A DNA stretch of 64,000 bases from Clostridia bacterium. GTDB lineage: Bacteria > Bacillota > Clostridia > TANB77 > CAG-508. Below the pieces are notes generated by a model, which did not search any database, was not told where the DNA came from, and saw only the letters and a program-made list of their open reading frames with translations. Below, piece after piece: positions 27,116 to 35,503 of the stretch. The translations under genes and the position numbers were made by a program. The stretch's first letter is position 1. Each line of letters starts with the position of its first letter. The stretch is taken from assembly GCA_017512025.1 (NCBI GenBank), contig JAFWHH010000008.1, positions 124,001 through 188,000 of the forward strand, given 5' to 3'.

Positions 27116-28714
27116 TTATTTACTTGAAGCTTTTATAAACTCTTTAAATAATGGTGCTGGATGATCTGGTCTTGATTTAAATTCTGGATGGAATTGTCCA
27201 GCAATAAAGAATTTATGTGTTGGTATTTCTATCATTTCAACTAATGTATTATCAGGTGATGTTCCAGAAATAACCATTCCTGCTTTTTCAATTTGTTTTC
27301 TGTAGTCATTGTTAAATTCAAATCTGTGTCTATGTCTTTCTGAAATTAATTCTTTTCCATATATTTTTTCAGCTAGACTTCCTTTTTTAATCTTACATGG
27401 ATATGCGCCTAAACGCATAGTTCCACCTTTTTTCTTTACTTCTTTTTGAGTTTCCATTATATGTATTACAGGGTTCTTTGTTCTTGAATTGAACTCTGTA
27501 GAATCAGCATCTTTTAATCCTAAAACATCTTTTGCAAATTCAACAACAGCCATTTGCATACCAAGACATATTCCTAAGAAAGGAACATTGTTTTCTCTTG
27601 CATACTTAATAGCTATTATCTTTCCATCAGTTCCTCTGTTTCCAAAGCCACCTGGAACTAATATACCATCATATTTTTTAAGTTTCTTTTCAGCAGATGC
27701 ATCATCTGTAATTTTTTCAGAATCAACAAACTCAATATTTACTTTAACATTATTTGCAAATCCACCGTGTTTTAAACTTTCAACAACAGAAAGATATGAA
27801 TCCTCTAATGAAACATATTTACCAACAATTGCAATGTTAACTGTCTTATCTGGAATATTTTTAATCTTATCAATCATTTTCTCCCATTTTTCATTTTTAG
27901 GAGCTTTATTCTTAAGATTTAAATGTTCACACGCTACTTTAGCTAAACCTTCTTTTTCAAGCATTAATGGCACTTCATATAATACTTCAACTGTTGAGTT
28001 TTGAATAACATTTTCCTTTCTAACATTACAGAACAATGCAATTTTATCTTTCATTCCGTCTGGAATTGGAATCTCTGATCTACAAACAAGTACATCTGGT
28101 TTAATACCATATGATTGAAGCTCTCTTGCTGAATGTTGAGTTGGCTTAGATTTTAATTCGTTTGAGCCATGAATGTATGGAAGTAAGGTTACATGTATGT
28201 ACATTACATCTTCTGGTTTATTTTCTAATCCAATTTGTCTAATTGCTTCTACGAATGGTAAACTTTCGATATCACCGATTGTTCCTCCAATTTCTGTAAT
28301 AACAATATCAACATCTGTATCTTTAAATTTATATACTTTTTCTTTAATTGCATTTGTAATATGTGGAACTACTTGAACTGTTTTTCCTAAGTAATCTCCT
28401 TTACGCTCTCTTTCGATTACTTCTGAATAGATTTTACCAGTTGTAATACTTGAATTAGAACTTAAGCTCTCATCTGTAAATCTTTCATAGTGTCCTAAAT
28501 CTAAGTCTGTTTCTGCTCCATCATCTGTAACAAATACTTCACCATGTTCACATGGGTTCATTGTACCTGGATCAACGTTAATATATGGATCAAACTTTTG
28601 GTTTGCCACCTTATAACCTCTGTTTTTTAATAATCTTCCTAAAGAAGCTGCTGTTATTCCTTTTCCTAAACCAGAAACAACTCCACCTGTTACAAAAATA
28701 TACTTTGTACTCAT
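27116..28714 (-). CDS. pyrG: CTP synthase
   Basis: 532 residues. Amidoligase domain: [23 protein letters not shown] with the P-loop, then [27 protein letters not shown] in sections. C-terminal glutaminase domain: GGFGNRG, nucleophile Cys in [16 protein letters not shown], and the His/Glu pair in [11 protein letters not shown]. It makes CTP from UTP and glutamine. Start ATG 28714 follows GGAGGTAGAATTAAGT. The 120-base leader holds a strong terminator hairpin, so attenuation is likely. Confidence 0.97.
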   Translation of the reverse strand: MSTKYIFVTGGVVSGLGKGITAASLGRLLKNRGYKVANQKFDPYINVDPGTMNPCEHGEVFVTDDGAETDLDLGHYERFTDESLSSNSSITTGKIYSEVIERERKGDYLGKTVQVVPHITNAIKEKVYKFKDTDVDIVITEIGGTIGDIESLPFVEAIRQIGLENKPEDVMYIHVTLLPYIHGSNELKSKPTQHSARELQSYGIKPDVLVCRSEIPIPDGMKDKIALFCNVRKENVIQNSTVEVLYEVPLMLEKEGLAKVACEHLNLKNKAPKNEKWEKMIDKIKNIPDKTVNIAIVGKYVSLEDSYLSVVESLKHGGFANNVKVNIEFVDSEKITDDASAEKKLKKYDGILVPGGFGNRGTDGKIIAIKYARENNVPFLGICLGMQMAVVEFAKDVLGLKDADSTEFNSRTKNPVIHIMETQKEVKKKGGTMRLGAYPCKIKKGSLAEKIYGKELISERHRHRFEFNNDYRKQIEKAGMVISGTSPDNTLVEMIEIPTHKFFIAGQFHPEFKSRPDHPAPLFKEFIKASSK

Positions 28715-28767
28715 ACTTAATTCTACCTCCAATAATTCCTCTCACATTGTTTATAAAAAACAAAAAA

Positions 28768-28816
28768 ATAGATTAAAAAACTTTAACCCGCTTTTAGGGG
28801 TTTTTTTTTAATCTAT
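28768..28816 (-). promoter_or_regulatory. Leader terminator (attenuator) upstream of pyrG
   Basis: A perfect 13-base-pair stem ATAGATTAAAAAA / TTTTTTAATCTAT continues inward as AACCC / GGGTT and is followed on the minus strand by seven Ts. It lies between the pyrG promoter (28840-28868) and the start codon, so it can stop pyrG transcription prematurely. Confidence 0.65.
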
Positions 28817-28839
28817 CTTAATTATCAACTATGTACTAG

Positions 28840-28868
28840 ATTTTAACATGTTTTTTTATTTATTGCAA
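28840..28868 (-). promoter_or_regulatory. Promoter of pyrG
   Basis: Minus strand TTGCAA (28863-28868), 17 bases, TAAAAT (28840-28845). Predicted +1 is near 28833, about 120 bases before ATG 28714. Confidence 0.6.
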
Positions 28869-28921
28869 TAGTGTTTTTTATTTTATTTATCTTTTCTTTT
28901 ATTTTCTTAAAAAAAGGGTCA

Positions 28922-28958
28922 GGACTGACTTGTACCTAAATTAGGTTATAGTCAGTCC
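28922..28958 (-). terminator. Terminator of the 91-residue orphan gene
   Basis: GGACTGACT / AGTCAGTCC with a further inner CCTAA/TTAGG pairing, followed on the minus strand by a run of Ts after GACCC. Stable and GC-richer than local sequence. Confidence 0.8.
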
Positions 28959-28979
28959 CTTTTGCGAATTGGTTTATTT

Positions 28980-29255
28980 TCACTCTGCAAATGCGTTTGA
29001 AGCAACACAGAGCTTACGTGTGATTTTTGCTGTTTCAGTTCCGTTTCCACTGTACTCAGTATCTGTTGTCTCAATAACATGACAAACAACACCATCTGTT
29101 GAGAGGATCTCAGCAATGTTTGTCAGTATCCAATTATGATCAGCAGTTACTTCAATTCTTCCATTTTCATAAGTGTCAAATGCAAGGTTTCCCTCAGTGA
29201 GAATAGCAAAGAACTCAGCAATGTCTTTCAGAAAATTCTGAACCACGCCGCCCAT
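28980..29255 (-). CDS. Orphan 91-residue protein of foreign composition (divergent pair, left)
   Basis: 91 residues, not recognised. The N-terminus is helical (VVQNFLKDIAEFFAILTEG); the rest looks beta-rich (GRIEVTADHNWILTNIAEIL, TAKITRKLCVAS). No signal peptide or membrane span. The SD is strong (AAAGGGGGGTAGAGTGAA). GC is raised (24 of 60 bases in 29041-29100). It is transcribed divergently from the 135-residue gene, with the two promoters back to back in the 250-base gap, so the pair may act together or share a regulator. Confidence 0.6.
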   Translation of the reverse strand: MGGVVQNFLKDIAEFFAILTEGNLAFDTYENGRIEVTADHNWILTNIAEILSTDGVVCHVIETTDTEYSGNGTETAKITRKLCVASNAFAE

Positions 29256-29326
29256 TTCACTCTACCCCCCTTTCCTATAAGATGTCCTGTTCAGGTTTGC
29301 CAGGGGTTATCCTAGCGGATTTCTAT

Positions 29327-29355
29327 AGTCTATCATGTAAACCTAAATATGTCAA
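29327..29355 (-). promoter_or_regulatory. Promoter of the left orphan gene
   Basis: Minus strand TTGACA (29350-29355), 17 bases, TAGACT (29327-29332). It is back to back with the plus-strand promoter at 29374-29402. Confidence 0.6.
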
Positions 29356-29373
29356 TTAAAAGCATTGATTATG

Positions 29374-29402
29374 TTGACTATTTTGGTGATTTGTACTATA
29401 AT
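29374..29402 (+). promoter_or_regulatory. Promoter of the right orphan gene
   Basis: TTGACT (29374-29379), 17 bases, TATAAT (29397-29402). The roughly 105-base leader carries a stem-loop GAGAGG / CCTCTC at about 29447-29468, which could be a regulatory or stabilising element. Confidence 0.7.
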
Positions 29403-29514
29403 TTCTATCAGTTTTACTTTTAAGTATAACTTTTTAGCATACGCTGAGAGGTTATACAGAGCCTCTCAATGTGTTGCAGCAAATACTGAAACATAAACAA
29501 CGGAGGTGACCTCG

Positions 29515-29919
29515 ATGTCTAATTCGAATTTTGAAATTGACATCACTCTTCCACTGAAAAGCTGGGAGAGATGTAAACTGTCTTACGATGATGTATCTGC
29601 ATTTTGTCGTGAGAAATCAATTGAATTTAGAACAAAAGCAAAAGAAGGAGAGCCTACATTCCGGAATGATCCACTCGTTCCAAGAGCTGATATGTACGAT
29701 CTTTGCATCATAATGCTTAATATTGCTAAAAACTATGGTGCCGAACTTTTGTCTATGACCCCAATCAAAAAAAGGGTTACTTTTAAATTCAACTTCGACA
29801 GTGAAAGCTGTCTTGATCTGTTTCATGAAGAGTTTGTCATGTGGTTAAAACGTGCAAAGCTCGTCGATCCAGCAGTAGAAATTGATCAGCCTAAAACTTT
29901 TTCGGGTTCAAAGAAGTAA
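29515..29919 (+). CDS. Orphan 135-residue protein of foreign composition (divergent pair, right)
   Basis: About 134 residues, family not recognised. It begins FEIDITLPLKSWERC and has a helix-rich middle with ADMYDLCIIMLNIAKNYGAELL, a beta hairpin (KKRVTFKFNFDSES) and a Trp-containing helix near the end. No signal peptide. ATG 29515 has SD CGGAGGTGA; the frame also allows GTG 29506 inside that SD. GC rises to 26 of 60 bases in 29641-29700. Divergent from the 91-residue gene. Confidence 0.6.
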   Translation: MSNSNFEIDITLPLKSWERCKLSYDDVSAFCREKSIEFRTKAKEGEPTFRNDPLVPRADMYDLCIIMLNIAKNYGAELLSMTPIKKRVTFKFNFDSESCLDLFHEEFVMWLKRAKLVDPAVEIDQPKTFSGSKK

Positions 29920-29983
29920 AAAAATAATACGAACTATCAGAAAAAGAAAAAAGCATCAGTATGCTCTTGATTCAGATTAAAAG

Positions 29984-30009
29984 AAGCGCCAGGACAACAC
30001 CTGACGCTT
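29984..30009. terminator. Bidirectional terminator after the right orphan gene
   Basis: AAGCGcCAGG / CCTGaCGCTT with a 6-base loop and a T-run on the plus strand. A second small hairpin AGCAT/ATGCT lies at about 29951-29966. It also faces the end of the beta-helix gene on the minus strand. Confidence 0.75.
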
Positions 30010-30011
30010 TT

Positions 30012-30677
30012 TTACATTTTTTCAACAATTTCACCTTGTTTTTTATAAATACTATTTTCTTTAACAACACCTCTTACAGATGAAAGAGGATAAATATTTG
30101 TATTTCTTCCAATTACACTTCCTGGATTTAATATAGAGCCACATCCTACTTCTACATTATCACCAACCATTGCTCCAAATTTCTTTAGCCCTGTTTCTAT
30201 TTTTTCATCTCCATTTTTAACTATTACAAGTTTTTTATCTGATTTAACATTTGAAGTAATTGAGCCAGCTCCCATATGAGATTTATATCCTAAAATAGAA
30301 TCTCCAACATAGTTATAATGTGGAACTTGAACATTATTAAATAATATTACATTTTTAAGCTCTGTAGAATTTCCAACAACTGCGTTTTCACCAACAATTG
30401 CATTACCTCTAATAAAAGCACAATGTCTAACTTCAGCACCTTTTCCAATTATAGCTGGTCCATTTATAAATGCTGTTGGAGCAACTGTTGCATCTTTAGC
30501 AATCCACACATTTTCACCTATTTTTTCATATTCTTCATTACTTAAAGTTTCACCTAATTCTATAATAAAGTCTTTTATTTTAGGTAATACTTCCCATGGA
30601 TATTCACATCCTTCAAATACTTTTTTAGCTATTGTCTCGTCTAGATTATATAAATTCTCAATTTTACATTCTTTCAT
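30012..30677 (-). CDS. Left-handed beta-helix (hexapeptide) protein
   Basis: 221 residues: a helical N-terminal part with WEVLPKIKDFI, then hexapeptide repeats of the left-handed beta helix (VWIAKDATVAPTAFINGPAII, AEVRHCAFIRGNAIVGENAVVG). It resembles the acetyltransferase half of UDP-GlcNAc pyrophosphorylase (HYNYVGDSILG, GAGSITSNVKSD, KFGAMVGDNVEVGCGSILNPG) but has no nucleotidyltransferase domain. It is probably a sugar acyltransferase-like protein of unknown substrate. ATG 30677 follows GAAAGGAAG; the longer frame lacks an SD. Confidence 0.8.
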   Translation of the reverse strand: MKECKIENLYNLDETIAKKVFEGCEYPWEVLPKIKDFIIELGETLSNEEYEKIGENVWIAKDATVAPTAFINGPAIIGKGAEVRHCAFIRGNAIVGENAVVGNSTELKNVILFNNVQVPHYNYVGDSILGYKSHMGAGSITSNVKSDKKLVIVKNGDEKIETGLKKFGAMVGDNVEVGCGSILNPGSVIGRNTNIYPLSSVRGVVKENSIYKKQGEIVEKM

Positions 30678-30793
30678 AAAAATCTTCCTTTCGTAACTCA
30701 TACTAGATTTAAATAAATCATAGCTATTATATACTCTTTACTTACCTTTTGCAATAATGATATAATCATAAAAAAATCATAGGAGGTAATTTT

Positions 30794-31513
30794 ATGACAC
30801 CACATATAAATGCAAAAGACGGAGATATCGCTAAAATCGTACTAGCACCGGGAGATCCTTTAAGAGCTAAATATATAGCTGAAAACTTTTTAGATAATTA
30901 TAGAGAAGTAAATTCTGTTAGAAATATTCTTGCTTATACTGGAACATACAAAGGGAAGGAAATCACAATTTTCTCAACTGGTATGGGAATGCCTAGTATG
31001 GGAATATATTGCTACGAATTATATAAATTTTATGGTGTAGAAAAAATAATAAGAATTGGATCATGTGGAGCATATTCTCCAGATTTAGATATATACGATA
31101 CTTTGCTTGTTAACAAAAGTTACACTGAAGGTAATTTTGCCCTAGCTATGAACAATGAAAACTGTCATATAATTGATGCATCAGAATATCTAAACAATGT
31201 TATAAATGAAACAGCCGCTGAAAAAAATATCGTTTGTAAAAATGTAAATGTTTTATGCGGAGAATGTTTTGATTATTATATTTCTGATTTAGATGCAATG
31301 CTACAAAGATTACCTAAAGAATATAATATAACAGCTGCCGAAATGGAATCATTTGCTCTATTCTACACAGCTAAGTATTTTAACAAAGATGCTGCATGTT
31401 TATTAACTGTTGTTGATTCTCATGCAAAAAAACAAGAAATCTCTTCAGAAGAAAGAGAAAAATCATTAAATGAAATGATTAACTTAGCCTTAGAAAGTTG
31501 CATTAAGTTATAA
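30794..31513 (+). CDS. deoD: Purine-nucleoside phosphorylase, DeoD type
   Basis: 239 residues of the hexameric DeoD family. VLAPGDPLRAKYIAENFLD (phosphate site), STGMGMPSMGIY, RIGSCGAY, AAEMESFALFYTA (ribose site) and VVDSH with the catalytic Asp. It splits purine nucleosides to base and ribose 1-phosphate for salvage. The SD AGGAGGTAATTTT precedes ATG 30794. Single gene, ending in a bidirectional hairpin. Confidence 0.96.
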   Translation: MTPHINAKDGDIAKIVLAPGDPLRAKYIAENFLDNYREVNSVRNILAYTGTYKGKEITIFSTGMGMPSMGIYCYELYKFYGVEKIIRIGSCGAYSPDLDIYDTLLVNKSYTEGNFALAMNNENCHIIDASEYLNNVINETAAEKNIVCKNVNVLCGECFDYYISDLDAMLQRLPKEYNITAAEMESFALFYTAKYFNKDAACLLTVVDSHAKKQEISSEEREKSLNEMINLALESCIKL

Positions 31514-31516
31514 AAA

Positions 31517-31545
31517 TAAAAGCTGAACGTAATGTTCAGCTTTTT
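31517..31545. terminator. Bidirectional terminator between deoD and the sigma-factor operon
   Basis: AAAAGCTGAAC / GTTCAGCTTTT with a 5-base loop and T-tracts on both strands, serving two convergent genes. Confidence 0.85.
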
Positions 31546-31549
31546 TACA

Positions 31550-33295
31550 TTATTCATTTACAACGGTATAGTTTTTATATCCTTCTTTATCTAAAAGTGG
31601 AGAAATTGGAATAACAGTCTTTCTTCCATCAGAATATGTTATCTCGATTGATTTACAAACTTTTGTAGTTCCATCTTCCATTTTTAAATTCAAGTCTATC
31701 GTATTCATTTCTTCAGCTACTCTATTGATTTTACCATGTGAAATAATATATTGGTTTTCTCCAGGTTCACTTTCAAAGAAACAACCATTAGAAGTCTTGA
31801 TGTATTCGTATATGTCAATAACTACTGTATCATTATTATTTGTTGAAAAGGCAAAATATGTTTTCCCATTCGCACCAAGCTCACCTAAGTATATTGCTGA
31901 TGCATTTGAATAATAGTTTGCTACTTGTCTATTTTTATTATTGTTTGAATACTCATTATATCTTTGCTCGCTGTAATCCTTCGCATAGAAATTATAAATA
32001 TAGTTTTCTTTAAAATATTCACGTGCCCCTGTTCTGCTTATAGCACCTTTTTTAAGCTCTACTGTAATACTACCATCAACTTTTAAGCAAACGATCATAT
32101 TGTCATCTTCCTTTGTGTCTATAACTTTTGAAGATGTAACATTATATTGCTCATATTTTATGTATTGATCATTTCTGTGGATAAAATTAATAGCTTTTAG
32201 TTTTACAGTAATAATTCCATCATCGTCAATCCAAATGCTCTTAACGCCAGTCGCTAATTTTGTTTCACTACCATCAACTAAGCTCTTATGATATAAGCAG
32301 TTATCATTAATATAATAAACATTATTTGATGCCCCAGCCCATCCAGACGCTTGAACATATTTATTGTCATCTGCATGTATTGTATATTTACTCTCACCAT
32401 CTTGAGAGTTAAATGTAACTTCATTTTTAGAAACATCATTCATATCTACGCTTTCAATATTGTCAATTTGTTTCTTTGTTCCATCTTTTCTAATAGCATT
32501 AACATAGTAAAATTCTTTTTCAGAATCTACACAAGGTTCAGTTTTCTCTTCAAAACTTTCTACGTTTTTCAATCCTTCTATTTTACCTTGATCATAGAAT
32601 TCAAATTGATATCCTTTTGTTCCTTCAGCTGCAGATGTATCTTCAGTTAATATTTGAATAACATCTACCGTACCATCTTCCATAAGTAATAGTACATATG
32701 GAAATTCTTTAGATGCCATACTACAAACAAAGATGTCTTTAACTTTTCCATTTACTTTAGATACTTTATACATTTTTGTTGTATCTGTTTTTAGTTTATG
32801 ATAATCCAAAAATTCTTTCTTTAGTTGTATAGCCACATTTCCATCAGTAGTTAATACAGCTTTTACTAAATTATTCTCGTGGACTTTTTTCTCTGTTTTC
32901 TCTTCAACTTTTACTTCCTCATTTTTTACCTCAGCCACTATATAATCACTAGCTGTTGATGAACCATCAATGTTAATCATTGTATAGTTAGCATTTCCTT
33001 TGTTTTTGTTTACATTACCATATATTGCGACACCTGCTCCAACAGATACTGCTACAACAAATGATGCAGCCACTGCTGTATAACTTACCATTCTTCTAAA
33101 GAAGTTGTGAGTTTTAAGCTCTATTACATTGTCTTTAGCTTTAGAATTCTTATCATCTGTATTTTTTGATTTATTATCATTTGAAGTTAATATTTCATTT
33201 TCAAAGTTCTTAAAGACATCATTAGCTTTACTTGATATAAACTTATCTTGTTGCAATTTCTTTTTAATGAATAAATCTTTTTCATTATCTAACAT
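31550..33295 (-). CDS. Membrane protein coupled to an ECF sigma factor (probable anti-sigma or regulator)
   Basis: 581 residues: a cytoplasmic N-terminus of about 70 residues (LDNEKDLFIKKKLQQDKFIS), one membrane segment (about 75-97, AAVAASFVVAVSVGAGVAIYG) and a large beta-rich outer domain. ATG 33295 has SD GGAGGG and overlaps the sigma gene's end by 11 bases, so translation is coupled. The order sigma then single-pass membrane protein is that of an ECF sigma/anti-sigma pair. No ZAS zinc motif is seen; the large outside domain would be the sensor. Confidence 0.7.
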   Translation of the reverse strand: MLDNEKDLFIKKKLQQDKFISSKANDVFKNFENEILTSNDNKSKNTDDKNSKAKDNVIELKTHNFFRRMVSYTAVAASFVVAVSVGAGVAIYGNVNKNKGNANYTMINIDGSSTASDYIVAEVKNEEVKVEEKTEKKVHENNLVKAVLTTDGNVAIQLKKEFLDYHKLKTDTTKMYKVSKVNGKVKDIFVCSMASKEFPYVLLLMEDGTVDVIQILTEDTSAAEGTKGYQFEFYDQGKIEGLKNVESFEEKTEPCVDSEKEFYYVNAIRKDGTKKQIDNIESVDMNDVSKNEVTFNSQDGESKYTIHADDNKYVQASGWAGASNNVYYINDNCLYHKSLVDGSETKLATGVKSIWIDDDGIITVKLKAINFIHRNDQYIKYEQYNVTSSKVIDTKEDDNMIVCLKVDGSITVELKKGAISRTGAREYFKENYIYNFYAKDYSEQRYNEYSNNNKNRQVANYYSNASAIYLGELGANGKTYFAFSTNNNDTVVIDIYEYIKTSNGCFFESEPGENQYIISHGKINRVAEEMNTIDLNLKMEDGTTKVCKSIEITYSDGRKTVIPISPLLDKEGYKNYTVVNE

Positions 33296-33806
33296 CGTAC
33301 TCACCCTCCTTATTTAATATTTCATACAGTTTTGCTCTTGCCCTAGACAATCTAGATTTTACTGTGCCTTCTGGTATTCCAAGTATCTCTGAAATATCCT
33401 TCACAGATAAATCATCATAATAAAACATAACTGTAACTGTTCTAATGTCTTCTTCTAAATTATTTATTATTGAGTTTATTCCAAGCTCATCATAACTATC
33501 ATATACTTTAAGCTCTTCATCTCTTGCTTCTGATATATCTACAGTTTGCTTGCTCTTTTGTTTATTGTATATGTCATAGCATTTGTTAATTACTATTCTT
33601 ATTAGCCATGTTGAAAAGAACTCATTATTTTTTAGATTCTTTATCCCTCGATAAGCTCTAATTAATGAATCCTGTATAGCATCGCAAACATCATCTTCGT
33701 TTCCTAGTATTGATTTAGCTGTTTTATATATTTTGAACTTATTTTCTTCAATTAGGTCATTAAAGGCTTGATTGTCACCTTTTTTAGCTAGCTCGACTTT
33801 GTCCAT
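33285..33806 (-). CDS. ECF RNA polymerase sigma factor
   Basis: 173 residues of the sigma-70 ECF type. Region 2: DNQAFNDLIEENKFKIYKTAKSIL and DDVCDAIQDSLIRAYRGIKN; region 4: VKDISEILGIPEGTVKSRLSRARAKLYEIL. ATG 33806 follows AGAGGAGGAAGTTTG. Just upstream a TGAACC-17-GGTCTA pair (33828-33856) resembles ECF promoters, hinting at autoregulation. The stimulus is unknown. Confidence 0.93.
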   Translation of the reverse strand: MDKVELAKKGDNQAFNDLIEENKFKIYKTAKSILGNEDDVCDAIQDSLIRAYRGIKNLKNNEFFSTWLIRIVINKCYDIYNKQKSKQTVDISEARDEELKVYDSYDELGINSIINNLEEDIRTVTVMFYYDDLSVKDISEILGIPEGTVKSRLSRARAKLYEILNKEGEYDVR

Positions 33807-33827
33807 CAAACTTCCTCCTCTGTTTAT

Positions 33828-33856
33828 TAGACCAAGTATTTCGCATATTTGGTTCA
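33828..33856 (-). promoter_or_regulatory. Possible ECF-type autoregulatory promoter
   Basis: Minus strand TGAACC (33851-33856), 17 bases, GGTCTA (33828-33833). The AAC-type -35 box is typical of ECF sigma factors. It lies just upstream of the sigma gene start. Evidence is by pattern only. Confidence 0.35.
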
Positions 33857-33928
33857 TTTTTTTATAAATTTATATAATTATTTTAAACTAAATAAACTAT
33901 TTTTTCCATAAAAAAGAAATAAAAAACA

Positions 33929-33960
33929 GAAGCAGGTACCTTTTTCAAAGTACCTGCTTC
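33929..33960 (-). terminator. Terminator of dockerin gene 1
   Basis: GAAGCAGGTAC / GTACCTGCTTC with a 10-base loop. T-rich sequence follows on both strands. It shares its first nine stem bases with the terminator at 26527-26561. Confidence 0.85.
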
Positions 33961-33967
33961 CTTTTTT

Positions 33968-34615
33968 TTACTTGATTGCTCCAAGTAACCACTGCTGCAT
34001 CCACACGAGATCTGCGATTGTTACATCATTATCCGCATTCATATCAGCAAGCTGCTTCTGCGAATAATTATCCCAGCCGTCTATAAATCCACGACGCATA
34101 TAGCACATGTCAAATACATTAACGAGCCCATCATTATTGAGGTCTCCTATGACACGTCCTTCATGGGATACTGGCACAGCTCTCTTTGCATCTTCGTATT
34201 TCAGATATGTCACACACTCGTTGTTAGGTGTAACATTCGGAGAATGAACACGGAACCGCTGATTCGCATCATCAATTCCAACAATCCAAATCCTCCAACG
34301 AAAATCCACCAAATACGAATTTCCTTCTGCATCATACAAATCGACAACCTCATCAAAAATCACGATGTCCTTTACAGAAACATCCAGACTTTCCCGTATT
34401 GTCTTGCCTACTTCAGCAGCTGAACTACTTTCAGTGGCAGTTGTTTCTTCGAATGATGTAGTCTTAGATGCTATGGCTGTCTCTGAAACGAAAGTTTCCT
34501 CCATTTCAGTCGTTACTGAAGTTTCCGCATTAAAGTCTTCTGCGGAAGCGATCATGCTCGAATTCGTTACGAGCCAAGCAAAGCACATAGCTGTTGCAAT
34601 GATCTTTTTCAACAT
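33968..34615 (-). CDS. Secreted dockerin protein 1
   Basis: 215 residues: signal peptide (1-25), a Thr/Glu/Ser linker (about 26-75), a domain of about 80 residues (VKDIVIFDEVVDLYDAEG, DFRWRIWIVGIDDANQRFRV, YLKYEDAKRAVPVSHEGRV) and a C-terminal type I dockerin with two calcium repeats (GDLNNDGLVNVFDMCYMRR; DMNADNDVTIADLVWMQQW). Dockerins tether proteins to cohesins on scaffolds or the cell surface. The middle domain is not one I recognise. GC is well above local. Own promoter and terminator; SD GAAAGGGGTG. Confidence 0.85.
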   Translation of the reverse strand: MLKKIIATAMCFAWLVTNSSMIASAEDFNAETSVTTEMEETFVSETAIASKTTSFEETTATESSSAAEVGKTIRESLDVSVKDIVIFDEVVDLYDAEGNSYLVDFRWRIWIVGIDDANQRFRVHSPNVTPNNECVTYLKYEDAKRAVPVSHEGRVIGDLNNDGLVNVFDMCYMRRGFIDGWDNYSQKQLADMNADNDVTIADLVWMQQWLLGAIK

Positions 34616-34652
34616 GGTGTTGACACCCCTTTCATATTATAAAGATACTTAT

Positions 34653-34681
34653 ACTATAATACAGAATCAACATAAAGTCAA
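34653..34681 (-). promoter_or_regulatory. Promoter of dockerin gene 1
   Basis: Minus strand TTGACT (34676-34681), 17 bases, TATAGT (34653-34658). Confidence 0.7.
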
Positions 34682-34696
34682 AATCGAGGAGCAACC

Positions 34697-34730
34697 AAAA
34701 CGGATGTGCCCTTGCGAGCACACCCGTTTT
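34697..34730 (-). terminator. Terminator of dockerin gene 2
   Basis: AAACGGaTGTGC / GCACAcCCGTTT with one mismatch and an 8-base loop. The CGGATGTG core recurs in the gene 3 terminator. Confidence 0.8.
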
Positions 34731-34739
34731 ATTGGTGAG

Positions 34740-35399
34740 TTACTTAATGCAAAGCAGCCATTTCTGCATCAGCACCAAGTCACTCATGTTCACTTCTCCA
34801 TCGGCATTCATGTCCGACAGCAGCTTCTGGGTATGGTTATCCTCTTCATACAGAAGGTATCTTTTCAGCAAAGTGAAATCCTTTGCATTGATACATCCGT
34901 CATTGTTCAGATCACCAATAACCCGACCTTCATGGGATACAACTACAGCTCTGGGCGCGTCCGAATATTTGAGATATGTTACCTTGTCACCGTTTTCGGT
35001 AACGTTCGGTACCTGGACTCTGAATCTCTGATTTGCATCATCAATTCCATTGATCCAGATTCTCCAACGGAAATCTACGTAATATGGGGTATCTTTCGCG
35101 TCATATACGTACACAATCTCGTCGAAAATAACAATATCCCGCACCTTGATGTCAAGAGATTCGCGAATGGCAGCTCCCACATCCTCAAGTGATGTAGTAT
35201 CTGTCGTAGTTGTAGTGGATTCTTCAGCTGGTGCTGTCGAAACCACGGTGGTTTCCGCCGACTCCGGAGTTTCATCTGCTTCAACAATAATTGTAGTTTC
35301 AGCAGTGGTCTCGGTTTCGGCGTTCGCTGACAGGATCATGCCCGTATTTGCGAGCAATGCACAGCCCAAGACTGTAGCAATGACCTTCCGCAGCAACAT
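34740..35399 (-). CDS. Secreted dockerin protein 2
   Basis: About 219 residues, a clear paralogue of protein 1: signal peptide, Thr/Glu-rich linker, the same middle domain (VRDIVIFDEIVYVYDAKD, DFRWRIWINGIDDANQRFRVQ, YLKYSDAPRAVVVSHEGRV) and a type I dockerin (GDLNNDGCINAKDFTLLKR; DMNADGEVNMSDLVLMQKW). ATG 35399 is preferred because AAAGGGGTG lies upstream; the frame opens at 35417 inside that SD. GC is 28 of 60 bases in 34801-34860. Complete expression unit of its own. Confidence 0.85.
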   Translation of the reverse strand: MLLRKVIATVLGCALLANTGMILSANAETETTAETTIIVEADETPESAETTVVSTAPAEESTTTTTDTTSLEDVGAAIRESLDIKVRDIVIFDEIVYVYDAKDTPYYVDFRWRIWINGIDDANQRFRVQVPNVTENGDKVTYLKYSDAPRAVVVSHEGRVIGDLNNDGCINAKDFTLLKRYLLYEEDNHTQKLLSDMNADGEVNMSDLVLMQKWLLCIK

Positions 35400-35432
35400 A
35401 TGAAACACCCCTTTCATTGAAAGATTAACTTA

Positions 35433-35461
35433 ATTATAGTACAAATTTTAAATAAAGTCAA
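35433..35461 (-). promoter_or_regulatory. Promoter of dockerin gene 2
   Basis: Minus strand TTGACT (35456-35461), 17 bases, TATAAT (35433-35438). It begins four bases after the gene 3 terminator. Confidence 0.75.
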
Positions 35462-35464
35462 AAA

Positions 35465-35498
35465 AATGTCGGATGTGCTCGAAAACACATCCGACATT
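35465..35498 (-). terminator. Terminator of dockerin gene 3
   Basis: A perfect stem AATGTCGGATGTG / CACATCCGACATT with an 8-base loop, then six to seven Ts on the minus strand. Confidence 0.9.
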
Positions 35499-35503
35499 GG
35501 TGA

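Noticed and set aside
33929..33960. The AAGCAGGTA hairpins as recombination (attC-like) sites
   Set aside because: They lie at the 3' end of each gene with T-tracts, fit intrinsic terminators, and no integrase or matching core site is seen.
34365..35192. A 275-codon plus-strand open frame across two dockerin genes
   Set aside because: It crosses two complete minus-strand genes, a promoter and a terminator. The minus-strand proteins have signal peptides and dockerin motifs.
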